This document shows, piece by piece, positions 1 through 6,047 of a stretch of DNA of 6,793 nucleotides. Origin of the DNA: Streptomyces regalis (lineage in GTDB: Bacteria; Actinomycetota; Actinomycetes; Streptomycetales; Streptomycetaceae). Within the stretch, counting starts at the first letter, position 1. The number at the start of each line of letters is the position of its first letter. The translations under genes were made by a program, and so were the position numbers. The notes under the pieces were generated by a model. That model did no database searches, was not told where the DNA came from, and saw only the letters and a list, made by a program, of their open reading frames with translations. Location of the stretch: NCBI RefSeq assembly GCF_001509475.1, contig NZ_LLZG01000123.1:1-6793 (forward strand). Direction: 5' to 3'.

Positions 1-171
1 GGCGGGGACCGTGCCAGGTGACACGCGGAGGTGGGCATCGTGTCGATAGGTGTGTCCCGCGGCTGGCCTAGCGGATTCGAGCACACAGGTCAGGGTGCGA
101 TCAGGTATTTGATGCCTGCTCGTCGGTTCGGGTGATTTGCATCCGGGTGCATACCGGGCGGGGTGAAGGGA

Positions 172-447
172 TCAGGCGTCAGGCGTGCCGGGCGGGGTGT
201 GGTTGTCGCAGAGAGTGCCGAGCAGGTCCTCGATGGGGACGTGGAAGGCGTGGGCGAGGGCGTGCCAGGTGGTGACGCTGCCGGTGGTGCGGCCGTGCTC
301 GAGGTCGATGAGGGTGCGCCGGGCCAGGCCGCTGCGTTCGGCGAGTTCGTCGAAGGTCCAGCCGCGCTGACCACGCAGGCGCGCGAGCGTCATGCGCAGC
401 GCGTCGAGGTCGGGGTCGGGGTCGGGGTCGGGCGGCAAGATCGTCAC
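172..447 (-). CDS. XRE-family helix-turn-helix transcriptional regulator
   Basis: A small cytoplasmic DNA-binding protein of about 91 residues. The core, from RMTLARLRGQRGWTFDEL through LARRTLIDLEHGR to VPIEDLL, is a typical five-helix Cro/C1/XRE domain: 'TFDELAERSGL' gives the first HTH helix and 'ARRTLIDLEHG' the recognition helix. The frame is open up to an ATG at 522, but those extra codons run through two palindromic operator-like sites. I therefore prefer the GTG at 447, which has GGATGG/GGTGGA just upstream. The N-terminus is a Pro-Asp repeat encoded by a hexanucleotide tandem repeat. The gene is divergent from the zinc-finger gene at 621. The palindromes between them suggest that it represses both itself and its neighbour, which is inference. 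There is no effector domain, so a phage-repressor-like or toxin-antitoxin-like regulator is equally possible. Confidence 0.85.
   Translation of the reverse strand: MTILPPDPDPDPDLDALRMTLARLRGQRGWTFDELAERSGLARRTLIDLEHGRTTGSVTTWHALAHAFHVPIEDLLGTLCDNHTPPGTPDA
408..431. repeat. Hexanucleotide tandem repeat GGTCGG x4 inside the XRE gene
   Basis: Four exact copies of GGTCGG in a row. On the minus strand they encode alternating Asp-Pro near the N-terminus of the XRE regulator. Because the unit is six bases, changes in copy number would keep the reading frame and only lengthen or shorten the Asp-Pro linker. Confidence 0.8.
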
Positions 448-461
448 TCCACCATCCGACG

Positions 462-477
462 GTGCAGACCCCTGCCC
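462..477. promoter_or_regulatory. Imperfect operator-like palindrome, copy 1
   Basis: GTGCAG-ACCC-CTGCCC, one mismatch from the perfect form GTGCAG-N4-CTGCAC seen at copies 2 and 3. It lies in the presumed leader of the XRE gene, and its start is exactly 21 bp from that of copy 2, about two helical turns, so two dimers would sit on the same face of the DNA. It is probably a weaker site for the XRE regulator (inference). Confidence 0.5.
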
Positions 478-482
478 TGTCG

Positions 483-498
483 GTGCAGACTTCTGCAC
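483..498. promoter_or_regulatory. Perfect operator-like palindrome, copy 2
   Basis: GTGCAGA-CT-TCTGCAC is a perfect 7+7 inverted repeat. It overlaps the -10 element and expected start point of the candidate promoter for the XRE gene, the position expected for autorepression. It shares the GTGCAG/CTGCAC half-sites with copies 1 and 3. Confidence 0.65.
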
Positions 499-526
499 TA
501 TCTGCGGAGATGGGGGTGACATTCAC
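497..526 (-). promoter_or_regulatory. Candidate promoter of the XRE gene
   Basis: On the minus strand, GTGAAT (526-521) and GATAGT (502-497) are separated by 18 bp and resemble -35 and -10 elements; the -10 matches four of six consensus bases and the -35 is weak. Transcription would start near 490, inside palindrome 2, leaving a leader of about 40 nt before the GTG at 447. The -35 overlaps the -35 of the divergent promoter. Confidence 0.35.
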
Positions 527-549
527 GGTGCAGGAATCTGCACTACGGT
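522..549 (+). promoter_or_regulatory. Candidate promoter of the zinc-finger gene
   Basis: TTCACG (522-527) and TACGGT (544-549) are spaced by 16 bp; the second fits the TAnnnT -10 pattern common in Streptomyces. The spacer is filled exactly by palindrome 3 (528-543), so a bound repressor would block RNA polymerase. The call rests on pattern and context only. Confidence 0.35.
528..543. promoter_or_regulatory. Perfect operator-like palindrome, copy 3
   Basis: GTGCAG-GAAT-CTGCAC, a perfect 6+6 inverted repeat with the same half-sites as copy 2. It sits between the -35 and -10 elements of the candidate plus-strand promoter. Its start is 45 bp from that of copy 2. Confidence 0.65.
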
Positions 550-620
550 GCGTCCGTCCCGGCCTCCTGCCGCCGGGCACCGACCATCGTGGCGCGGACA
601 GTTGGGAGGACGACCAGCCG

Positions 621-1658
621 ATGAGGCTTGCCGGCGCGCATGTGGCAGTGCGGCGTATCTGGACCGTGGAGCTGCGTGCGCAAGCAGGCGGCCTCACGCT
701 CGTCTGCCCCGCTTGCACCGCCCACACATCTGCTCTCAAGGCCTCCTCCGCGCGGTCCGCGGCTCTGGCGCATCTGGCCTGCCACGCCCGTGCCGAGGCG
801 CTGCCGGCCCACCTGCGCAGCTGTCAGTGCCGGACGCAGGGCTGCGTGTGGCATCCGCGCCACCGCGGCTGCGCCGGGCCGGTACTGCTCGCCCTCACCC
901 GCGACCGATACGGCCGCTCATGGCGGCTGGCCGACACCTGCTCGGCCTGTGCATCGGCGACCAGCAATACCGCCGTCGTACCGGACACGCTGCTAGGCCC
1001 CTCCCGCCCGCATCCCACCACCTGTCCCCCACCATCTGTGCACGGCAAGCTCCGTCTCGGACTCAAGGAGCGGGTGCGGGTGCGGGAGATGCTCACCTAC
1101 CTCGGCACCGCGCTGCCCCGGTTCACCTCTCCCGCCGCCCGGCTGCTGGCCGTGCAGTGCGCCCTGCGCGCCGATGCCTGCGGTCATGTCCGGCTGCGCG
1201 CAGGTCTGCTGCGCGGTATGCGCCTGCGCGGGCACCGCGAGCTGTGGCAGGAACTGGCCCACGCCGACTGGCTGGAACTGCCTGACTTCAAGTCGGCGCC
1301 TGTGCGGCTGCGGCTGCTCGATGCCACGGTTCTCGACCAGGCACCCGGACGGCGCGCCCGCTGCCGCGCGGCCCACTGGGCCCTGCCGGCCGCACCGCCC
1401 GCTCTGCAGCTGACCGCCCTTGTGCTGGCCGCACATACCTCCGCCGAGGCCGAACACAGCACCGACATGGAGATCCTCGCCCGGCTGTGCGGACACTCGC
1501 CTCATCAGTCCGCGGAACTCTTCGACCGGCTGGTCGCCATGCGCGCACTAGCGGCCTGGCATCACAACCGGGATACCGACGAGGTGTTCTGGCAGCTATC
1601 CGTGCATCACACAAGGGTGCCGCCCGCAGGACGGCACCAGCGGCAGAGTGTGCTGTAG
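621..1658 (+). CDS. Cys/His-rich putative zinc-binding protein with winged-helix-like C-terminus, unknown function
   Basis: I do not recognise a named family. The start at 621 is chosen because GGGAGGA (604-610) lies 10 nt upstream; the frame is open back to a GTG at 462, but that part overlaps the operators and XRE leader. The product is 345 residues. Residues 29-110 hold probable metal ligands: CPAC (29-32), H51/C54/H55, C68, C70, C75, H78, H81, C84 and CSAC (107-110), enough for two zinc sites. Residues 172-220 and 261-326 look like two winged-helix modules; the second runs from 'LQLTALVLAAHTS' through 'MEILARLCGHSPHQSAELFDRL' to a 'RDTDEVFWQL' wing. There is no signal peptide or membrane segment. 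It probably acts in the cytoplasm as a DNA-binding protein and may be controlled by the divergent XRE regulator. Both are inference. Confidence 0.75.
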   Translation: MRLAGAHVAVRRIWTVELRAQAGGLTLVCPACTAHTSALKASSARSAALAHLACHARAEALPAHLRSCQCRTQGCVWHPRHRGCAGPVLLALTRDRYGRSWRLADTCSACASATSNTAVVPDTLLGPSRPHPTTCPPPSVHGKLRLGLKERVRVREMLTYLGTALPRFTSPAARLLAVQCALRADACGHVRLRAGLLRGMRLRGHRELWQELAHADWLELPDFKSAPVRLRLLDATVLDQAPGRRARCRAAHWALPAAPPALQLTALVLAAHTSAEAEHSTDMEILARLCGHSPHQSAELFDRLVAMRALAAWHHNRDTDEVFWQLSVHHTRVPPAGRHQRQSVL

Positions 1659-1833
1659 CGGTCCTATATCAGGCGCACACTGGTCTCAGGCTGATCGAAG
1701 GCATTGCTCACGAAGCAGAAACAGGTCTACCCACCCGTATTATCACTGCCCCAAGCAACCTCAGCCGGAGCGCCTGTCCTGCCTCGCTGCAAGGCCACGG
1801 GGCTTCACCCGGCTGCAAACCGAGGAGAAACGG

Positions 1834-2448
1834 ATGCCTGAAAACACGGCTCCAGCCACTGAGTTGACATCGCAGTACGTCAACCAGGTAGCCAGTGACC
1901 TCGAACGCAACGTCAAGGAGCAGGAACGCATCACAGCGGAAGTCACCGCACTGCAGCAGCAGTTGGCCGCTCTGCAGCATGACCACACCGTGCTGGTGAA
2001 CATGCAACAGGCACTCGGCGTCGCTGCAACGGCACCTGAACCTGTGCGAGCCGACAGCGCCACCGTGCCCTCCCCCCGGCAGAAGGCCACTGCTAAGTCG
2101 CGCAGGCAGGCGAAGGCACCGGCTACCGAGAAGCCCGCGGCCAAGAAGCAGACCGGCAAGAAGGCCGTCGCGAAGACGGTTCAGCCCACGCTGGTGGAAC
2201 TTGTCCGCCGTCACCTGACGGAGCAGAGTGAACCGCGCTCTGCGGCGGAGATCGCCACGGCACTCAGCCAGGCACACCCCGACCGTGGCGTCAAAACCAC
2301 CGTCGTGCGCACCACCGTCGAAAATCTTGTGGCCAGGAACCAGGCTCAGCGCACCAAGCAGGGCAGCTCCGTCTTCTACACGGCTCCCAATCCGCCGGAG
2401 CCCACGGCAGCGCCCAAGGTCGAGACTCAGCCCGAAACCGGCGAATAA
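1834..2448 (+). CDS. Coiled-coil / histone-H1-like linker / winged-helix DNA-binding protein
   Basis: The ATG at 1834 has a strong GAGGAG (1822-1827) six bases upstream; the open frame back to 1648 has no such support. The product is 204 residues. Residues about 14-62 form a coiled coil (heptads around 'LERNVKEQERITAEVTALQQ'), suggesting a dimer. Residues 63-117 are a disordered Ala/Lys/Pro linker with SRRQAK, AAKK and GKKAVAK, like bacterial histone-H1-like tails, suited to non-specific DNA binding. Residues about 118-173 form a winged helix, with AEIATALS and VRTTVENLVARNQ as the helix pair and SSVFYTA as the wing. The tail is Glu/Pro-rich. It lies 175 bp after the zinc-finger gene on the same strand and may be co-transcribed. 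It is probably a nucleoid-associated or regulatory protein of the plasmid; no specific target can be named. Confidence 0.85.
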   Translation: MPENTAPATELTSQYVNQVASDLERNVKEQERITAEVTALQQQLAALQHDHTVLVNMQQALGVAATAPEPVRADSATVPSPRQKATAKSRRQAKAPATEKPAAKKQTGKKAVAKTVQPTLVELVRRHLTEQSEPRSAAEIATALSQAHPDRGVKTTVVRTTVENLVARNQAQRTKQGSSVFYTAPNPPEPTAAPKVETQPETGE

Positions 2449-2473
2449 GCCGCGCTGGCGTGGACGGAGTTAC

Positions 2474-2549
2474 CGGCGCCGCGTTCGCCGACGCTCCTGT
2501 TCAGGGGGAGCTTGCCTTCCCTGCTCTGCCGCGCTCGCTGTGTGGCGGC
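2474..2549. terminator. Weak hairpins in the convergent gap, possible bidirectional terminator
   Basis: The 108 bp between the convergent stop codons (2448 and 2557) contain short inverted repeats: CGGCG (2474-2478) with CGCCG (2486-2490), and GCCGC (2528-2532) with GCGGC (2545-2549). Stems are only 5 bp and there is no U-tract. Termination between convergent genes is expected here, but the structures are weak. Confidence 0.2.
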
Positions 2550-2556
2550 GGGCTGG

Positions 2557-3279
2557 TCAGCGCGGGCGCCAGGTGCGCACTTCGAGGTGGAGGATCTGCG
2601 CGTCCGCCCGAATGCGTCCGGTCTCAACCATCCACTGGTGTACGGCCGCGGTGACGTCGCCCGCTGCCGCGTCTACGCGGCGGGCGAAGTCGGCGGCGTC
2701 GAAGCCGCCAGTCTGCGCGGAGCCGTAGGAACGTTCCTCGGTGTGGTCGGCGCGCTGGATGACGTCGCGGCGGATGCCGGGTGAGTCGGTACGGCTGCCA
2801 GAGGCTAGCACGTAGCCGGTCTTGGCCAGGCGGACGGTAAAGGCCAGGCGCAGGCCCAAGCGGGCCGCTTCGGCGATCAGGGGACGCAGGCGGGCGGAGC
2901 CGGAGGCAATCGCCTGGGCGCCGACACGGCCGGTGCCGGAGCCGGTCGGGGTGATCAGGACGGCCTTGGTGCGTACCCGGGCGCGGGCGCCGGAGGCAGT
3001 GGTGCGGCGGTGGGTGTGGCGGGCGGCGATGGCGGCTAGTTCGGGCAAGTCGGTGATGCCGCCGGTCTCGATGGCGGCCAGGACCTGGCGGAGGGCGGGG
3101 ACGAAGGCGGCTCCCTTGTTCTTGGTGTAGAACTGCGAGACCAGTGAGGGGTCGCGGTCGAGGATGCGGGCGATGTCACGCTTGGTGCAGCCGGCCTGTT
3201 GGAGCCGGTCGGCGAGTCGGGCTGCTTCGTTCAACTCGCCCTGCCGTTGTGGCTGGTTGCGGCGGGTGCGGGGCGGCAT
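2557..3279 (-). CDS. Basic HTH protein; candidate terminal protein (Tpc/Tpg-like role)
   Basis: A 240-residue, Arg-rich protein. Residues about 15-70 form a helix-turn-helix: 'LADRLQQAGCTKRDIARIL' then 'RDPSLVSQFYTKNKG'. A basic linker (88-104) leads to a C-terminal domain with Thr/Ser-rich strands (RTKAVLITPTGSGTGR) and a closing helix-strand unit (VHQWMVETG...ILHLEVRTW). Streptomyces Tpg has a broadly similar plan (N-terminal HTH, a linker, then a C-terminal helix followed by an acidic strand), and its DNA-linked residue is a threonine. The gene starts within the TGATG at the end of the polymerase-like gene, with GGGAGG upstream, so the two are translationally coupled, as tap-tpg and tac-tpc are. 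Priming function is inferred from size, charge, HTH and position, not from recognised homology. A plain replication or partition DNA-binding protein is the main alternative. Confidence 0.55.
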   Translation of the reverse strand: MPPRTRRNQPQRQGELNEAARLADRLQQAGCTKRDIARILDRDPSLVSQFYTKNKGAAFVPALRQVLAAIETGGITDLPELAAIAARHTHRRTTASGARARVRTKAVLITPTGSGTGRVGAQAIASGSARLRPLIAEAARLGLRLAFTVRLAKTGYVLASGSRTDSPGIRRDVIQRADHTEERSYGSAQTGGFDAADFARRVDAAAGDVTAAVHQWMVETGRIRADAQILHLEVRTWRPR

Positions 3280-5384
3280 CAGGCCTCCCGTTCAGCGATG
3301 AGGGCCGCACGTCCGCTGTCCCGCAGGGTGAGGAGTTCTTCCTCGGTGGTGGGAGCGGGCAGGGGGCCGCTGAGGTGGCCGCGCAGGAGGTAGTCGCCGG
3401 GCTGGTGGTGGTAGGGCCAGTTCTGCGGCTCGGTGAGGTACAGGGCGTCGGTGCGGAAAGCGACGACGGTGCCGGGCGGGGTGTGCAGGGCTCCGGCGTA
3501 GGTGTCGTCGTCGCGGTGGCGTTGGGTGAGCAGGGCGGCGCGGGCGCCGGACCAGATGGCTGCTGCCCATTCGGGGTGGGCGTTGGGGTCGCGGGCGAAG
3601 CCGGTGGGCTTCTGCCAGGTGATCAACTCGTCGTCGAAGCCGATGATTTCGGCGTCCGGCGGCACGTCGCGCTCCAGGGCCCGGGGGGTGGTGCCGGTGA
3701 CCATGCGGGGGCGCTGGGCGAAGGCCCCGATGCCGTACAGCAGGATGGAGCGCACCGCGCGGGAGGCGAGGTGGGCGGCGCGGGCCTGCTGGGCGTCGCC
3801 TTGGAAGTGGGCCTGGGCGGAGAGGTTGGTCCAGGTCTCCTTGAGTTTCTTGGCCCAGTCGTCGAGGGGTTTGCCGTCGTCCCACAGGATGCCGTCGAGG
3901 ATTTCGATCTTCCACGGCTGGATGGGGTTGGTCAGGGCGGTGTGGATCTCGGGGCCGCCGGCCCAGGTGGTGAAGGTGGTGCCGGGTTCGGCGGGGTAGT
4001 GCCAGGCGCGGTCGCCGGGGGCGGGTGCGGGCAGCAGGCCGACGTGGTTCCAGGTGTCGGGGACGGTCACGCGGACCTGCCAGTGCCCGCACCCGTACAG
4101 GGCGCGCATCTGCTCCTTCTCCGACCAGGCGGCGAATGCGTGGGCGGTGATGCGGCGGGGGGTGCCGACCGGGGATTTCCAGGTGTGCTTGGCGTAGGCG
4201 AAGGTGCGGTCGTACTCGACGAGCTGGGGCAACTGTTCTGGGACGCGGGGCGGGGTGAGCAGTTCATTGCGGCCCTGGCCTGCGGTGGCGTGCAGCAGGC
4301 TGCGCAGTTCTTCCGACAGGACAGGGAACCCGTCGGACCACTGGCCGCGGGTGGGGATGGTGCGGGTCCACAGGTCGCGGCCGGTCTGGGAGGGGGAGCC
4401 CATGAGGACGGCATCGTTCCAGTGGCGGCGCAGGGCCTGCCACAGCAGCACGAAGGCGTCGCGGATGGTGTGCGGGTCGTCGCCGTCGACGTCGAACCAC
4501 TCCCCCACCGAGCGGATCTCTACATGCTGCTCGCCGTTCTCGCGCTGGTAGCGGCCGACGGGGTTGCGGACGTGGACGAAGTGTCCGGCCATCCGGTCGC
4601 GGCCGCGGCCGGTGTCGGTGCGCCAGCCGGGGGTGGGGGCGTTCAGCCAGGCGGCGACGGCGTCGCGCAGGTAGGGGTAGCGGTCAGCGTCACGGTGCCA
4701 GGGGTCGCCTGCGGTGATGTAGATCCGTTCTGCGCCCTCGGGGATGGCGTGGAAGACGGCGGTGAGGATGTCTGCGGCCGACCGGCTGGCGAGGTCAAGG
4801 TGGTGGGTCTGGTTGCGGTGGACCAGGATGCCTGTGGTGGTGTCCAGGAAGACGGTGGAGCGGGCCTGCTGGGTGAAGTTGGGCCGGGTGGAGGCCAGAC
4901 CGGGCGTGGGGGCGAGCCAGGCGTCGCCGCTGGCACCTGCGGGGATGGAGGGCAGGTCCCGCGGCGTCTGGGGCGGTGTGCGCACTTGCGGGGCCGCGGG
5001 TTCGGCGGGGGTAGGTGGCGGAGCGGGTCGCGCGGCGGCGGTGGTGGTCATCGCAGGGGCGGCCGCTGCCTGCTGCGGCGGTGGTGGTGGTGCGGTCTCG
5101 GGGGTGGCCTGGGCCGTGGACGGCTCGGCCGTCGACGGCTGCGGGGTGTCGTGCGTAGCAAGGCTGTCGGGGGTCAGGGCCGGGGCGAGGGCGACGACAT
5201 CGGCCATGCCCAGTCCGGCCGCCTGGGCGACCCGCTCTGCCTTCGCCTTCGGGTAGGAGGCCAGCTGGATGATCAGCTTGTCGCGGTCCGCCTCCTGCTT
5301 CGCCAGTGCGGCCCGGGTCTTTTTGATCTGGTCCCGTACGGTGCGCAGTTCGGCGAGGGCTGCGTTGTAGCGCTGTGCGTCCAT
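3279..5384 (-). CDS. Divergent family B-like DNA polymerase, candidate telomere-associated protein (Tac/Tap-like)
   Basis: A 701-residue protein. Residues 1-65 form a coiled coil plus an HTH-like segment (KAERVAQAAGLGMADV). Residues 71-145 are a Pro/Ala-rich linker. From about 175 on, landmarks of protein-primed family B polymerases appear in order: a possible decayed exonuclease I motif (FLDTT, 179-183); SPSQTGRDL (330-338); motif A-like EYDRTFAYA (390-398) followed by PVGTPR (405-410); GHWQVRVTVP (433-442); YPAEPG...WAGGPEI (463-480); motif B-like SRAVRSILLYGIGAF (541-555); HPEWAAAIWSGAR (603-615); motif C-like VVAFRTDALYL (640-650); and GDYLLRG (663-669). D392 and D646 match the two metal-binding aspartates; R644 replaces the other motif C Asp. 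Tap and Tac are reported to extend their terminal proteins in vitro, so this protein probably adds nucleotides to the downstream HTH protein. Polymerase identity is motif-based inference, without a database search. Confidence 0.65.
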   Translation of the reverse strand: MDAQRYNAALAELRTVRDQIKKTRAALAKQEADRDKLIIQLASYPKAKAERVAQAAGLGMADVVALAPALTPDSLATHDTPQPSTAEPSTAQATPETAPPPPPQQAAAAPAMTTTAAARPAPPPTPAEPAAPQVRTPPQTPRDLPSIPAGASGDAWLAPTPGLASTRPNFTQQARSTVFLDTTTGILVHRNQTHHLDLASRSAADILTAVFHAIPEGAERIYITAGDPWHRDADRYPYLRDAVAAWLNAPTPGWRTDTGRGRDRMAGHFVHVRNPVGRYQRENGEQHVEIRSVGEWFDVDGDDPHTIRDAFVLLWQALRRHWNDAVLMGSPSQTGRDLWTRTIPTRGQWSDGFPVLSEELRSLLHATAGQGRNELLTPPRVPEQLPQLVEYDRTFAYAKHTWKSPVGTPRRITAHAFAAWSEKEQMRALYGCGHWQVRVTVPDTWNHVGLLPAPAPGDRAWHYPAEPGTTFTTWAGGPEIHTALTNPIQPWKIEILDGILWDDGKPLDDWAKKLKETWTNLSAQAHFQGDAQQARAAHLASRAVRSILLYGIGAFAQRPRMVTGTTPRALERDVPPDAEIIGFDDELITWQKPTGFARDPNAHPEWAAAIWSGARAALLTQRHRDDDTYAGALHTPPGTVVAFRTDALYLTEPQNWPYHHQPGDYLLRGHLSGPLPAPTTEEELLTLRDSGRAALIAEREA

Positions 5385-5998
5385 CAGGCTTCCTTGTCCG
5401 GACGGCGGGCGGCGTGTGCGGGGACGTAGGCGATCGCCCCGCCCGAGTGTGAGACAAGCCGGCTGCCCAGCAGCAGATCAGCGAGCATCCGGTCGGCCTG
5501 CGAGGAGGCGGTCACGTGATGGACGGGCGTGGCCAGGTCGGTGACGTAACCCACCAGCCGCGCGTGAGGGAAGGCATAGCGGCCCTGGGTGTTCTTCTCC
5601 CAGTCTTCCAGTCCGGTCAGCACGGCCACCACGTAGCCCGACAAGGTCACCGGCAGTACTCCACCGGCTGCCACGCTCGGCGCATCGCAGCGCCACCAAC
5701 CGCGCAGCGCCTTGAGGAGGTCCTCGGGGGCGAGGGAGGCCGCGAAGCCGATCCAGTTCCGGTCCGGTTCCTGTACCTGCTTGGCCGCGTCGACCCGCAG
5801 GACGGCGATCTCGTGAGCATCCAGCCGGTCCAGCGGGGCGTGCCGGCGCTGACCGAGTGCCTGGACCACATGGAGCGGAACCATGACGCGCACGCCACGG
5901 CGGGACAGGCCCGGCAGCAGTCCGGCGTGTACGAGACGACGGAAGGTGGTGATGGCGCAGCCGAGTTCCTGGGCTGCCTGTCCGGTCGTCAGTAGCAT
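5384..5998 (-). CDS. MerR/excisionase-like HTH protein, first gene of the operon
   Basis: A 204-residue protein when started at the ATG at 5998, which has a purine run (AAGGGGGG) about 8 nt upstream. The GTG at 6007 in the same frame would put the ribosome site too close. Residues 1-50 are a MerR/excisionase-type winged helix: 'LTTGQAAQELGCAITTFRRLV' then 'GLLPGLSRRGVRVMVPLHVVQAL'. The rest (about 51-204) is alpha/beta with Trp-rich segments (NWIGFAASLAPEDLLKALRGWW, split by a short loop from a conserved-looking DWEKNTQGRYAFPHARLVGYV), and I do not recognise it. Its TGA overlaps the ATG of the polymerase-like gene (TGATG), with AAGGAAG as ribosome site. It probably binds the 36-bp dyad in its own promoter or plasmid end/origin DNA for the replication cassette; both are inference. 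Confidence 0.8.
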   Translation of the reverse strand: MLLTTGQAAQELGCAITTFRRLVHAGLLPGLSRRGVRVMVPLHVVQALGQRRHAPLDRLDAHEIAVLRVDAAKQVQEPDRNWIGFAASLAPEDLLKALRGWWRCDAPSVAAGGVLPVTLSGYVVAVLTGLEDWEKNTQGRYAFPHARLVGYVTDLATPVHHVTASSQADRMLADLLLGSRLVSHSGGAIAYVPAHAARRPDKEA

Positions 5999-6011
5999 CC
6001 CACCCACCCCC

Positions 6012-6047
6012 CTTCATGCAAACTCCGATATCTGATTCGGCATGAAG
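6012..6047. promoter_or_regulatory. 36-bp dyad over the operon promoter
   Basis: Perfect 8-bp arms CTTCATGC (6012-6019) and GCATGAAG (6040-6047) are centred exactly on a GATATC palindrome (6027-6032). The intervening sevenmers match at three of seven positions. The dyad overlaps the -10 element and the expected transcription start, and ends 13 bp before the start codon at 5998. It is a likely operator for autorepression, perhaps by the HTH protein encoded next. Confidence 0.6.

Noticed and set aside
1..171. Possible gene ends, or a minus-strand start (ATG at 39) at the left edge
   Set aside because: Frames are very short, with no ribosome site before the ATG and no recognisable sequence. An imperfect repeat around TGCATCCGGGTGCA (about 138-151) is too weak to call a terminator.
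462..620. N-terminal extension of the zinc-finger gene from the GTG at 462
   Set aside because: It would translate through the palindromic operators and candidate promoter, and it lacks a ribosome site; the ATG at 621 has one.
392..1285. A 297-codon plus-strand frame overlapping the zinc-finger gene
   Set aside because: It is Arg/Pro/Ala-rich with no domain, and the overlapping frame at 621-1658 has a strong ribosome site and a structured composition.
1648..1833. Upstream extension of the coiled-coil gene
   Set aside because: It lacks a ribosome site, has atypical composition and overlaps the previous gene's end; the ATG at 1834 is well supported. A TATTAT at 1738-1743 could be a -10 element, but no -35 is visible.
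3144..5429. A 761-codon plus-strand open frame opposite the polymerase-like gene
   Set aside because: Its product is a low-complexity Gly/Val/Ala-rich sequence typical of the antisense of a high-GC gene. The minus strand shows motifs, ribosome sites and coupled junctions.
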